Shown here: in pieces, positions 47,340 through 58,927 of the stretch | Numbering within the stretch: the stretch's first letter is position 1 | Layout of the letters: each line of letters begins with the position of its first letter | Assembly (NCBI GenBank): GCA_036925085.1 | Contig: JAUPFP010000009.1 | Span: forward strand, 3,973,733 to 4,037,732 | From: Brachycybe producta | Taxonomy: Eukaryota; Arthropoda; Diplopoda; Playtdesmida; Andrognathidae | Length of the DNA: 64,000 nucleotides | Reading direction: 5' to 3' | The notes under the pieces: model-generated | The model's database searches: none | What the model was told of the DNA's origin: nothing | Seen by the model: only the letters and a program-made list of their open reading frames with translations | Made by a program: the position numbers and the translations under genes

Positions 47340-47840
47340 CTTCAAATGTTTGGGTGACGGTTTTTTGCTCCTATGGGACTTAACATGGAGTTAAAAAAAC
47401 GTAAGATTTTAAATGTTATTTAAAAATAGAAAGCCCTTTTAAAATTTAGAAAAAAGAATAATCCTGAAGGCAATAAACACGTGTAAGTACGTGCTAATTT
47501 TTCTGATTGCTCTAAATCATTTTTAATCAGAGTTCTCTTAACTTTTGTTGGACGGTGTTTTAGTCCTATGGGACTTAACATGGAGTTTAAAAACGTACGA
47601 TTTTAAACGTTATTAAAAAATAGAAGGACCTTTTCAAAATTTATAAAAAGAAAACATCGTGAAGCCAATACATGAATGTATGTGCTAATTATTTTGTTAT
47701 TGTTCTAAATCAGTTTTAACGAGAGTTTTTCAAATGTTTGTGGGACGGTTTTTGATCCTATGGGATTTAACATGGGGTTGAAAAAACGAACGACTTTGAA
47801 CGTTGTTTAAAAATAGAAAGACCTTTTCAAAAATTATATA
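47340..47840. repeat. About 195-bp tandem repeat inside the hAT element
   Basis: Two and a half to three units with CTATGGGACTTAACATGG at 47372, 47567 and (as CTATGGGATTTAACATGG) 47758. A partial unit precedes it from about 47150. Confidence 0.75.
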
Positions 47841-48199
47841 AATCGAGCACGTGAAGAACAATACTTTTTATTGCATTTTGCGCTTTACTGTATTTTAATT
47901 GAGCGATTGTGAGGCGATTTCTTTCAGTTTTAGTAACACTATATAAGAACACTCATTTGTCTCGTCGTCGTCTGCTCAAAACAACAAGATGGACGTGGAT
48001 CTAGGCTCTTAAGAATTCTGAAGTGGATGTTTTACAGCCAACAGAAATGTTTGAATTTTGATATAATTTATAAAAAAAATCAATATTTACTTTGTTGATT
48101 CTTTTAATAGCCTAATTCGGCCCGGCAGCTTCATTCGACCAGGCTGATTTCTGGTCGACCATGACCAACCTCACCTTGTATGTTGAACCAGCTTGGCCG

Positions 48200-48657
48200 C
48201 AGTGCCGTAAATAATGAGGGGGCAGGGGGGCAACTGCCAACCCAAAACACGAATAGGGGGCGTAAAAATGGTTAAAATGAAAAAAAAATTTCGAAAAATT
48301 TTTTTTAAAAACATTTTTTTTTAAATTGCTAAGTAGTTTTCTTTTTCGAAGCTCTTTTGAAAGAAAGCTTAGCGCCATTTATGCTGAACGTTTAACGCTG
48401 AACATATCTGCGTTCCTCAACTTCAGACACAAGACATTCTTCACTTCCACTACTGTCCATTGAAAATAGAGTAGCAGTAGAAATAAATTATGACACTGTC
48501 ATAAGTGCTTTTGCGGACAAGAAAGCTCGCCGGACAGGAAGAAGCAATTTTTAAAGGTATGAAATTTGTTTAATAGTGGTGGGGCCCACTAAAAATTTGA
48601 GCGAGGGCGTAAGTTTTACTTTTGCCCCCCCAGAAATAATAATTATTTACGGCACTG
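48200..48657. mobile_element. Nested hAT-type element with perfect 8-bp TSD
   Basis: CAGTGCCGTAAATAAT inverted against ATTATTTACGGCACTG, with CTTGGCCG at 48192-48199 and 48658-48665. It sits wholly inside the larger element 46772-48695, so it is younger. Confidence 0.85.
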
Positions 48658-48906
48658 CTTGGCCGACCCTCAAAAAATAAAAATGCAGGACTCTACTATG
48701 GAGCATAGCATTAGCCACTGCAGTGGCTTTGTAAGAAGAGAAAAAAGCAAAATAAATATCTATAAAGCCACCTTAAAATTCATTTTGAAATATATATATT
48801 TGGAAAAATGTCATAAAATTACATTTTAGCATATTTTTTTTCTATTTTAATTTATAACAAAACCAAATGCTTTCAAAAACTCGAGACTTTCTAATAAGTA
48901 GTACAC

Positions 48907-49112
48907 ACATGTAGTTAGAAATAGGGGAAAACTTCAGTTGGCTCCGCCCTTGTTATGACGACTGGCAACTTCTAATTGGCTGGTTATGTAGTCTGACGTT
49001 GTAAAGGGCGGAGCATGTGACGTCAGACTTCATAACCAGCCAATTAGAAGTTGCCAATCGTCATAACAAGGGCGGAGCCAACTGAAGTTTTCACCTATTT
49101 CTAACTACCTGT
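48907..49112. mobile_element. Palindromic MITE, family A, with 9-bp TSD (8 of 9)
   Basis: ACATGTAGTTAGAAATAGG inverted against CCTATTTCTAACTACCTGT. Flanks GTAGTACAC and CTAGTACAC. It is inserted at the edge of the repeat 49113-49400, whose second copy at 60027 gives the empty site. Confidence 0.8.
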
Positions 49113-49400
49113 CTAGTACACACGTGATAATTTAAATACATTTAAATAATGTGTTCTACAGAGTCCCGTGAAGGCCAAACAAACAATATGTCGAATTCAA
49201 TTTATTCAGTTAATAATCTGAAAATATTGAGATTAATACTTAAATATAATATAGAAACTATTGACAAAATATTGATTTAGTATTTCAATTTTTAAATAAT
49301 AGTAATAATAAAAGTCAATTTTTATTTGGTTCGTGTCCTTAACTGGATTCCGTATAATTCACCTAAACACATTTAATTTGAATTCACTTAAATTATGTGT
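49113..49400. repeat. Dispersed 290-bp AT-rich element, copy 1
   Basis: From CTAGTACACACGTGATAATT to TTATGTGTAC, nearly identical to 60027-60320 over TTCTACAGAG, AACAAACAATATGTCGAATT and CTGGATTCCGTATAATTCAC. Terminal GTACACAC / GTGTGTAC suggests a transposon. Confidence 0.75.
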
Positions 49401-50689
49401 ACTTTCAAGGACTTAAGTCATTTATTAGATATGAAATCCTTCATTTTCTGCAAAGATTTCAAATTTTATTTTTTACTTATTCCCACCCGAAAAAATTAAA
49501 AAAATCGACACTCATTTTCGCCCTTAATTCGATGACGTCACTTGAAGACGTGCAATTTCTTCATTTGTCACGTTGGTCCTATTTCTGTTGAAAAGATTTA
49601 TAAGGTTTTTTCACGTATAAATACCCACATTAATACACACACACAGTATCACTGGACCATAAAAATAAATGCCAATGGATATACAGCTAATAAAGAGAAG
49701 GGCGCAGATAAAATGTCTACTTTTTAAAGGAAAAATATCTTAGAAACTAGAAAAGCTACACGTTTTAATTTTGCTTATGACATTGGTGCAGATGTTATTT
49801 TTCTAGACTGCATTTGAAAATTGATAAAAGTTAAAAAAAAAATAATTAAATTGTGATGTTTTTATGAGAATATTTTTGTTCAAAATAAAATTTTTCAAAA
49901 TGTTTTTTTTTTTTTGCAATGTGTCAATTAGCCTTCAAATTTTTTGTTCAAGATTTTTGTTTGTGTATTTGAAAGATATCGTCATATAAATACTACCACT
50001 CCATTCCTTTATTACTATTTACTTGGAAATGACACAACTTTAAGCAGAAGACACTTAGCATACAATATTTTTGTTAAATTTCTCTATAAAATGTTTATTT
50101 TTTTAAGGAAATCAATATAAAAATAGCCTTAAATGATTGATCTACTCTTCTAGTTTCTAAGTTCTAACATAACTTTTAATTTCTCTTCATTTTGTTCTTG
50201 AAAGACAGAATAATCAACATTTCTAGAGCCGTTTGAGTATGTTTTTAACATATATACTCTTTAAAAGTTTGAAACGTGTAACTTTGTAATAGTTTCTGAG
50301 ATATTCATCTTCGTTAGAAGATGAACTGTAGGTTCGAGTTGGGATCGTTGAGGAGCACATTCTTCAGCTTGGAACATTAGCCTGTTCCTTTTCCCAGTCC
50401 AATTCCTAAGCGGAATCGGTAAATATAACCTCACTGAGAAATGAACGTGAGACGCTTTATATGTGCCACCCTTATAAAATGGCATTCCAATAAGACATAT
50501 CATGTTTCTTAATTGAATTCATTTCTCAGCAAGAAAAAAATATAGATCTATCTAATGTATATCAGTGTATTGAATCTTTATATATATATATTTTTTTGGT
50601 TGTTATATTATGAGAAAAAATATTTGGAGGTCCATTTTGCTTTTGCCTCAACACCTCGTTAACATGTTGTTTATGCTACATTTAATTTA

Positions 50690-50746
<57 letters not shown>

Positions 50747-51202
50747 CCTTCTCTCTCTCTCTCTCCCTTTTCTCTCTCTCTCTCTCTATCTCTCTTTTTC
50801 TCTCTTTTTCTCTCTCTTTCTCCCTTCACTTCTTATTTGTTGCCACTTTCTGATCTTGATTAATGCTCATCAGCATTTATTATGGTCATTGGGTCAGTTT
50901 ATTGAACACTAATCCCAAATGTTGCTTCTCTCTTCCGATTAAGATATCATCATCATCAGCCTATAATGATGATGAGGAGGAGGATAATAATGGAAAGTTT
51001 TGTTTAATAAAATTGTAGCTCATACAAAGAAATATCCCACCCCACACCCTTTCTTATTTATCTAACAGAATACCTGTTGGTTATGTTTAATAATAAATAT
51101 TCATTAATTCACTAAATGTTAGCTAAACAAACATCCATATAAAAAATGGGTGTGTAGTAGATAAACACCTATACTGATGAAATAATTACAGTAAAACCCC
51201 GT
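49401..51202. other. Intergenic, AT-rich, with a (CT)n microsatellite
   Basis: No gene is supported. A (CT)n tract fills 50691-50823 with interruptions. A minus-strand frame at 50261-50503 shows no family I recognise. Confidence 0.55.
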
Positions 51203-51799
51203 TTAAGAGGCTATCGGCATGAAGAAAATGAGTATGATGAAATACTTGGTATAGTTTGTTTAACATGTGTTCGGTTTTCGTTTAGTCTTTCTTTTTGCAG
51301 ACAGTTATTTCTGAAAGGTAATTTAAAGTGCAATAAGCACTCGAATATACTGTGAATCCCACTGATACTTTTGCAAAAACGTAGTTATGGTTATTTCTAT
51401 TTTTAAAATAATTCTAAAAATAGCATACATGCTAATAATTTCCATAAACGATTAGAAACGAACTATTCGTCTATGGAAACTAGCATGTAGGCCATTTTTA
51501 AACTTTCTTTAAAAATAGAAGGAATCATAACTAGGTTTTGAAAAAAGTATCAGCGGATTCACAGTATATTTGAGTGCTTATTGAACTTTAAGTTACGTTC
51601 AAAAAATAACTATGTGAAAAGAAAAAAATATAAATGAAAGCCAAACACACATCGTGTTAAATGGCTATACCAGGTATTGCATCATCATAATCTCGGTTTT
51701 ATTTTTATATAGACTCCAATTGGGAGAATGCATTAATGGAAATGCTGGCGCCATCTACTGGTTATTTTCTTAAAATTAGCAATGCAGCTAACCTCTTAA
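51203..51799. mobile_element. TTAA-flanked foldback element, copy 3
   Basis: TTAAGAGGCTATCGGCATG at the left and GCAGCTAACCTCTTAA at the right. The inner palindrome pivots near 51455 (AATTTCCATAAACGATTAG against its complement). TTAA flanks resemble the piggyBac target duplication. Confidence 0.75.
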
Positions 51800-52366
51800 G
51801 ATGTTTTATGCAAACTCTAATTATTCTGTCTTTCCACAGCAATATTAATAAAAACTAGAAAGTATATTATAAATTAGAAGAGTAGTTTAATCACTTAATA
51901 GTATCTTCATGTTGATATCTTTCAAAATAAATTTAAAAAACAGAATAATTATAGTTAAAACCACTTTAAATAGAATAATTAAAAAAATATTTATACACTT
52001 TTGACCTTTTTTGTTCTGAAGTTTACTAAAAAGCTCCAAAAGTCTTCTTAAGTTCTTAAAAGTTATGAAACTATTGAAGACTGTTAATAAAGTTGAAGAT
52101 TTTGACCTTTCTGTTTTAAATTTTTCTCTATTTTATTGACTTTTTACTAAAAAATAAAACTAATATTTCTTCAAATGTCGTCAAAAACAATAAGGTTTTT
52201 ATTGAATTTCGAGGAATTCTGAAGAGTCTTTTAAAGATTTTTGGAGGAGATTTCTGACTTTGCAATTTTCGGGCTTTCTAATTTTCGTTTATTTTTGTAG
52301 AATTCTATAGACTTTAAAAAAGCTCAAAATTTCTTGAAGATTTCTTAAAGTTGTTTAAAGGGTAGT

Positions 52367-53106
52367 TAGTACACTCCGGGATTTTTTGTTGCAATACATT
52401 GTTGCGGGGCTGAATCGCGGCTGAATCTCGTCTGTTGCGATTCTGTCCCGCAATAATGTTGAAATGTTTCGGGGCTGAATCGCATCAGCTCAGATTCATG
52501 TTTTTTGAGTCCCATCGAAATGGGAAACATTTCAACATTGTTGCGGGACATTTCATGGTGTGGACGTCTTTTGAAACATGAACAAATACTCAAAGAGCTC
52601 AGTTTGCTTTTAATTATTAAAGACGTCTTTAATAATTAAAAGCAATCTGAGCCCTTTGAGTCTTTTTCAGTGGTCCACGTCGTTTTTTAAGTCTAGTACT
52701 TAAAACAGATGTGCCACTGAAAATATTGTTAAACTAATTGAGAACCTGTGTTTGTGGGAAGTTATGGTCTTCTGACTACAATGGTAACTAAAAAAATTAA
52801 ATTTAGAAATCCTGCCCCATCTCCAAATTCAGGGTGTCCAAAAGGCTTAAACCGAATGTGCTCTCAGCTGAGAAGAGCTTGTATGTCCACCACTGTTTCT
52901 GCTTTATTTGCCCCTCTTGACGAATCACCGTGTAAGCCCAATATTGCAAGGGCCACTTCCACTGGTGACATTTACATGGTGAAAGCAAGAAAGAGGAAGA
53001 AACACTTGTGTAGGTGTGGACACAGAACAATGTTGCGGGTCTGAGTCGCGTCAGTTGCGATTCTGCCCTGCAGCATTGAATCGGAGCAGAATCCGGTGTG
53101 TACTAG
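52367..53106. mobile_element. Inverted-repeat element with TAGTACAC ends
   Basis: TAGTACACTCCGGGATT pairs imperfectly with AATCCGGTGTGTACTA. Arms carry TTGCGGGGCTGAATCGC-like repeats, and a strong hairpin sits at 52590-52662 (GCTTTTAATTATTAAAGACG). The internal plus-strand frame (52748-53044) matches nothing I know. Confidence 0.55.
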
Positions 53107-53565
53107 ACTTAAGCCTTCTGAATTATTTCAAAACTGCAAATTTAGAGATTTTTTCAGAAAAATAAAAAGCTCCAAAATACTTTTAAAAGTCTTCAAAAAC
53201 TGTAAAGTTTAAGAGCTTATGAGAAGTTCTCCAGTACTTTATGAACTTTTCAGGACTTCCATTTTTTTGTCTTTTTTTTTAGAAAAAAAAATACTAAAAC
53301 GTTTACTGTTGAAGATGACCACAAAAGTGACAGAACAAACATTTATTTGTTCTTCAGTTGGTCAACTATTTCAGCAAGTCACCATTTGTATTCCTTTTTT
53401 TTTTTCATTACATGTTCAGAAAAAGAAGAAGAGAAAACAAGTAATTGATCAAATAAAAACAGCGAATTGTACTTTCTGTTTAAACCTTAAAACCATTTTC
53501 TTCTCTAATCTAATATATACAAAAAAACCTAAGTCTAAAAGCATCGTTTCCATTTGTCATTCCGC

Positions 53566-54270
53566 ACATTGCAGTGCAGTTTAGCATGCCATTGTGCACA
53601 CTGCTAGTTTTTTTTTTTGCAAATTCCCTAGTGATCCAAGGCAATCTTCACAAACACCGAATGTTATTTTGCAATTTTAGTTGATTATTCGCACTTTGCC
53701 TAGTTGATCAGTGAATTTGCTTATTGCCTGTTTAATGTAAGCATTATGCACATTGTCTAAAAAGGCAGGTATTCTGCACATTGTCTATTGGTTTAGACTT
53801 TCTCCACATTGCCTTGCAGTTTAGCATGCCATTGTGCATACTGTTAGTTTTTTTTTGCAAATTACCTAGTGATCAAAGGCAATCTTCACAATCACTGAAT
53901 GTTTTTTTTTTGCAATTTTAGTCGATTATTCGCACTTTGCCTAGTTGATCAGTGAATTTTCATATTGCCTGTTTAATGTAAGCATTATGCACATTGTCTA
54001 AAAGGGCAGGAATTCTGCGTTGTTTATTGGTTTAGACTTTCTGCACAGTGCCTTGCAGTTTAGCATATTGTTGTGCATACTGCTAGTTTTTTTTTGCAAA
54101 TTCACTAGTGATCCAAGGCAATCCTCACAATCACTGAATGTTTCTTTTTTTTGCAATTTTAGCTGATAATTCGCACTTTGCCTAATTGATCAGTGAATTT
54201 GCATATTGCCTGTTTAATGTAACCATTATGCACATTGTCTAAAAGGGCAGGTATTCTACACATTGTCTAG
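53566..54270. repeat. About 240-bp tandem repeat, nearly three units
   Basis: Units begin at GCAGTTTAGCATGCCATTGTG near 53573 (variant bases), 53813 and 54055. They also share ATGCACATTGTCTAAAA, TAGTTGATCAGTGAATTT and TCACAATCACTGAATG. Satellite-like and non-coding. Confidence 0.85.
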
Positions 54271-54759
54271 TGTTTTAGAGAATTTATGAAGATTGACTGT
54301 TGGTTTTCGTAAGTCTACACATTGCCTAAAGAGTGTTGAACTTTGCAGAGTCACTAGCAATTTGGTGGTTTTGCAGCTTGCCCAGTGATTTCGCAGAATG
54401 ACTGATTTTCCACATTGGCTGTAACATGTCCACTTACAAAACGTTGCAAACCAATACACAAATACACATGTAAAGCGACGATCACACAGGCCAATTTTCT
54501 TGCAAGATTCCGTACAAGAAATAAGTCAAATATTACTGTGAATTTTACACAGTTTCTTGCGAAAAACGAAAATCAGCGTTTTCTGTAAGACGGTGCACAA
54601 GAAACCACTTTTAAGTCTTGCACTCCTGCAAGCGTATTATCACATTGGCAATTGCAATTAATTCAAAGAGACATTGCAGTGAATCCTTGCTTCAAATACT
54701 GCCTATCTGATAACCGCTTTAGTGAGATAGCGGATTTGTAGTGTGGGCTTACGATTAAG

Positions 54760-55620
54760 CCTTTTCACACGAATTACTTTTGGTGGTCGCGTTCGACTTT
54801 CTAAATGTACATGGCTTGTCGCCAAAACCGAACACTCAATTCGACTTTTTTTTTTGCAGTTCACTCAATAACACTAGTGACCACTTTTCAACCACAGCAG
54901 TCGAATCGACTGGTTGCTTTTGGTGGGATCATGATAAAAAGATGAACGAATGAACTGGATGAGCGGATGAACATCGGGGGTAAAGCTCTAAAACCCGACA
55001 CAGGAAGCACATAGAATTGGATGAACTGAACACTATATTAATATGGATGAACACAAACTTTAAAGAGATGAACATAGAGATAAAAGGATGAACATACACT
55101 CGTACTTTAAATGGATGAACATGGTTTTAAGGTGGATGAACGTGGTTTTAAGGTGGATGGACGTGATTTTAAGGTGGATGAACGTGGTTTTAAGGTGGAT
55201 GAACGTGGTTTTAAGGTGGATGAACGTGGTTTTAAGGTGGATGAACGTGGTTTTCAGGTGGATGAACATGGTTGATCTCCCATAAAACCATGTTCAGCCC
55301 CCTTAAAACCATGTTCATCCCCAATAAAACTATGTTCATCCCCCTTAAAATCATATTCATCCCTATAAAGTATGTTCAACCTTTTATTTCTCTTTGTTAA
55401 TCCCTTTAAAATGTGTGTTCATCCATATTAATATAGTGTTCATCCAATTCTATGTGCATTCTGTGTGGGGTTTTAGAGTTACTTACGCAATGTTCATCCG
55501 GTTCATTCGTTCATCTTTTTATCCTGACCCTTTTAGTGACAAGACGACTAGATGGTCAAACATGACCGCCAAAAGTGGTTCTTGTGGAAAGGGTTTAAAT
55601 GGAAACGAACCTTCGGTCGG
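54760..55620. mobile_element. Foldback element nested in an AACCACTTTTGG repeat
   Basis: The host repeat (54760-54925 and 55545-55620) is split by a roughly 610-bp foldback (about 54930-55540). Its arms run from GATAAAAAGATGAACGAATG to CATTCGTTCATCTTTTTATC and include CACTATATTAATATGGATG and its complement. The centre is a 20-bp minisatellite (55113-55270, GATGAACGTGGTTTTAAGGT, about eight units) with an inverted partner to 55400. Confidence 0.8.
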
Positions 55621-56594
55621 GTCCATATGTTAAATTCCGGCTTGTCCATCTTTTTTTCCTGTTAAAGTTTTACGATGGCAGCGCCTGTTTTTATTTTTTC
55701 TCTTTTTAGTTAATTGCTCATTTTTCCATCGATTTTTAACAAATGTGTATGTGCTCTCAAGCCCAGGATGGACAATCCAGAATTGATCGTGTCTAAGAGG
55801 CCTTTAAAGTATAAAAGAATAATATTCAAGCATTTCTGTCCAAACAGAAAAAATAATTAATTGTTTCCAAGAAGAATATTATTATTGTGGCCCTTTCTCG
55901 TTATTCATCAAAAGAATAATTAAGAATTTAAAAAAGAAAAATATTAAAAGAAACAGATTTTTACTACATTTCATCTAATGTTATATTAATGAAATTAAAT
56001 ATGTGATGAAAAATCTGTTTATTTTTTAAAATTTTTCTCTGAATTTCATTGGAAACTATAAAATTTTCATCACATGGGAGAAAAAAAATCTTTACATTTA
56101 AATTGCAAACTGCACTTAAATTAATGAATCTAATGAGTTAATAACATTGAAGTAGCTATATTTTATTGGTTCATTAAAATCAGATTAAAATAAATATTAA
56201 AATTGAAAAAAAAATGGCGAAAATTAAATCTAATTGAATTTGACTGAATAATAATAACTCTATGAAATAGCTTGGTTTTATTATTTATAGTTTTGTATTT
56301 CATTATATAATCCCAAAAAATGCCCCCCCCCAAAAAAAAAATGAGCATTAAAAATGAGAATTTTCCGATGGGAATAAAATTCAAAAGCTTAAATTAAAAT
56401 AATCCACAAACTTGTACAATCCAGATTAATCCCTGAGATTAAAGTGGACAAAAATGATTTTTGAAAATAAATTTTCAACTTTTTCTTTTTGACCGGATAA
56501 CAAAAACAGATTTTCGGTATGGTTCCTTAAAATAGCGTAAAAATTCTTTTTTTACTCTGCAAGCAGCTTAAAGTCCAATGCAGCTTCAATGTCC

Positions 56595-56796
56595 ACAGGC
56601 AATTAGAAATCGGGACAAACAGAAGTTGGCTGCGCCCTTTTTATGACAACCGGCAACATGTAATTTATTTGTTGTGAGGTTTGACGTGGAAAAGGGCGGA
56701 GCATGTGACGTCAGACTACATAACCAACCAATTAGAAGTTGCTGGTCATCATAAAAAGGGGCGGAGTCAACTTCTGTTTGTCCCGATTTCTAATTG
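56595..56796. mobile_element. Palindromic MITE, family A
   Basis: ACAGGCAATTAGAAATCGGG inverted against CCCGATTTCTAATTGTATA. The right end is fused to a (TA)n tract that starts the next composite repeat. Confidence 0.7.
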
Positions 56797-56801
56797 TATA
56801 C

Positions 56802-56894
<93 letters not shown>

Positions 56895-57366
56895 TGTTAA
56901 ATGAATAAATGAACCGCTTTCTTTCCCAAGGTCAACTATATGTTGCACACTCCCCATCCAAGAACCCCATGATATTAAATTGGAGAGGGGGAAATGGTTG
57001 GAAAGTGTAGAAGGAGAGAGAGAGAGAAGCGTGGAGGGGAAAAAAGGGGAGGGGTGACTGAAATTGAAATGAAAAGAGTAAAAAAGGAACAAACGACGCG
57101 CATGCGCACACCAGAGAAAATGAAAAGCTCATTTTCTTTTTCAAATATAAAAAAGGGGAGGGGATAATAATAGCAAAATTAAACTAGTTTATCACGGGCA
57201 ATTGTGCCCAGCATTAGAATTTCTTTTGCTCCGCCCTTTTATGAACGTCATTAATTTCTAATTGGTTTGTTACTTGGTCTGACGTCATAAAAGGGCGGAG
57301 GAAAAGAAATTCTAATGCTGGGCACAATTGCCTGTGAATATGGCTCCCGTCATTTATAACAGGTTT
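56797..57366 (-). mobile_element. Composite repeat copy, reverse, with MITE B
   Basis: (TA)n 56797-56890, CTTTCCCAAGGTCAAC, G/A-rich tract, GCATGCGCACACCAG, GGAGGGGATAATAATAGCAAAA, MITE B (57196-57335) and GTCATTTATAACAGG. It mirrors 6767-7342. Confidence 0.7.
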
Positions 57367-58722
57367 TCACTGGATCACTCTGGCCACTCTCTAAAGTCTA
57401 AACCACTCTTAACCTCTACAGACTATTGTTGTCGAACTATAAAAATCATTCTGGTATTCATCTTTTCTAGATAAATTCCTACACTCTAGAGCACACTCAC
57501 TCTTTCCAGATGACTCTTGGCTCACTTAAGATGAAGCTGGATTTCTCTAGATCACTTTTCTTTTTTGTAGATAATGCCTAGTTCTCACAACCTTCTTGTA
57601 GCTCGGGCTAAAATAGCCTTGGCTAAACGACTGTGTTCACATGTGAGCAGCTACATATGGGCTTCGTGGCCTGCCTAAAGGGGGCGCTCACTACAGCATA
57701 TTTATTTCATTTTTACAAATTTGGCACTGGCCATTATGTGTGGACATTGTGCGTGTGTATAGCCTGCATAATGTATACATAATTGGAGGGAAAATGGCTG
57801 ATATTGTCCATACTAACAAAACTGAATTGCATGAGTCTTCATTGAACACACTAAATGCAACATATTTTAATTGTAGGTAGGTTCATGATTTAGAGTTTAT
57901 GGAAATAAGTAATTATTAAATAAAGATCAATTGATAATTTTAAATTATTTTAATAAATTAACAAATAGACTGAAACATCTAACAATGAAAATAGAAAATG
58001 AATGACGCCATTTTTTATTCAGATTTATGACCACCAGGTGGCGTATGATCAAGTTAACTTTTTCTTGCATTCACACTAAATATTGTGTAGGCTACATATG
58101 GGTAACCAAGGCTACCTAACCCTAGCTAACATTTGACATTGACCACCATCTAGTGTGTGTTCTCACAGCCTGTATACATAGGCTAAGTCCTTAGCCTGAG
58201 CTACATGAAGGTTGTGAGAACTAGGCATTACTCTGGCAATCTCCAGAGCACTTAGATTTAGAGAAAATCAGAGTGGTCTAGATATGGCCAGTGATCTTCA
58301 GATCACACTACTCCTCTCCAGATCACTGTGATCTGCATATCCCTTTCCTATATCACTCCAGCTTTCTCTAGATGACTCTGGCACTCCTCAGAGCAATACA
58401 ACTCTTTCCAGAGCACTTTGATACAGAAAGAACCGGTGTGGCCTAGATAGAACCAATGATGCATTAGAGAGTACTCAAATTCTATACCACACTGCTCCTC
58501 TCCATATCAGTGTGATCTTGCTTATTACTTCCTAGATCACTCTGACTTTCTCTAGATTACTCTCCTCTTTTTTCTAGAGACTCATTCAAGAGCACTTTTT
58601 GATGTAAAGAGTACCAGAGTGGCCCAGACAGTCAGTGATCTTCCAAAAACACCAAAAATTCTACATCACTGTGCTGCTATTCGGATCACTCTGATCTCCT
58701 TTGTCTCTTTCCACATCACTCT
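57367..58722. repeat. Degenerate TCTAGATCACTCTGG repeats split by a foldback element
   Basis: Loose copies of CTCTAGATCACTC fill 57367-57570 and 58232-58722. The insert 57572-58230 starts TAATGCCTAGTTCTCACAAC and ends GTTGTGAGAACTAGGCATTA, a 30-bp inverted repeat. Its interior holds GGCTACATATGGG-type inverted pairs and no gene. Confidence 0.65.
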
Positions 58723-58918
58723 ACAGGCAAGTGCGCGCAGCAATAAAATTTTGTTGGCTCCGCCTTTTTATGAGCGTCATCAATTTCTAATTGGTTTGTT
58801 ACTTGGTCTGAGATGTCACATGCCCCGCCCTTTTCAATTTTTAATTGATTTATATTTGGTCTGACGCTCACAAAAGAGTGGAGCCAACAAAATTTTACTG
58901 CTGGGCACACTTGCCTGT
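58723..58918. mobile_element. Palindromic MITE, family B, with 9-bp TSD (8 of 9)
   Basis: ACAGGCAAGTGCGCGCAGC inverted against GCTGGGCACACTTGCCTGT. Flanks CATCACTCT (58714-58722) and CATCACTGT (58919-58927). Confidence 0.8.
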
Positions 58919-58927
58919 CATCACTGT

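Larger units (their letters stand above)
46772..48695. mobile_element. Large degenerate hAT-type element with perfect 8-bp TSD
   Basis: Ends TAGAGTCTTGCA and TGCAGGACTCTA, flanked by CTATGGAG at 46764-46771 and 48696-48703. The 1.9-kb interior has no intact transposase. It holds a roughly 195-bp tandem repeat (47340-47840) and a second nested hAT element (48200-48657). Confidence 0.75.

Noticed and set aside
48112-48378. Minus-strand 88-residue frame, possible transposase remnant
   Set aside because: It spans the nested hAT boundary, so it cannot be one ancestral protein.
50261-50503. 80-residue minus-strand frame with mixed composition
   Set aside because: Amino-acid composition is plausible, but I recognise no motif, no flanking splice sites and no relative.
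52748-53044. 98-residue frame inside the inverted-repeat element
   Set aside because: It runs into the terminal repeat of the element and shows no domain; possibly captured sequence but unsupported.
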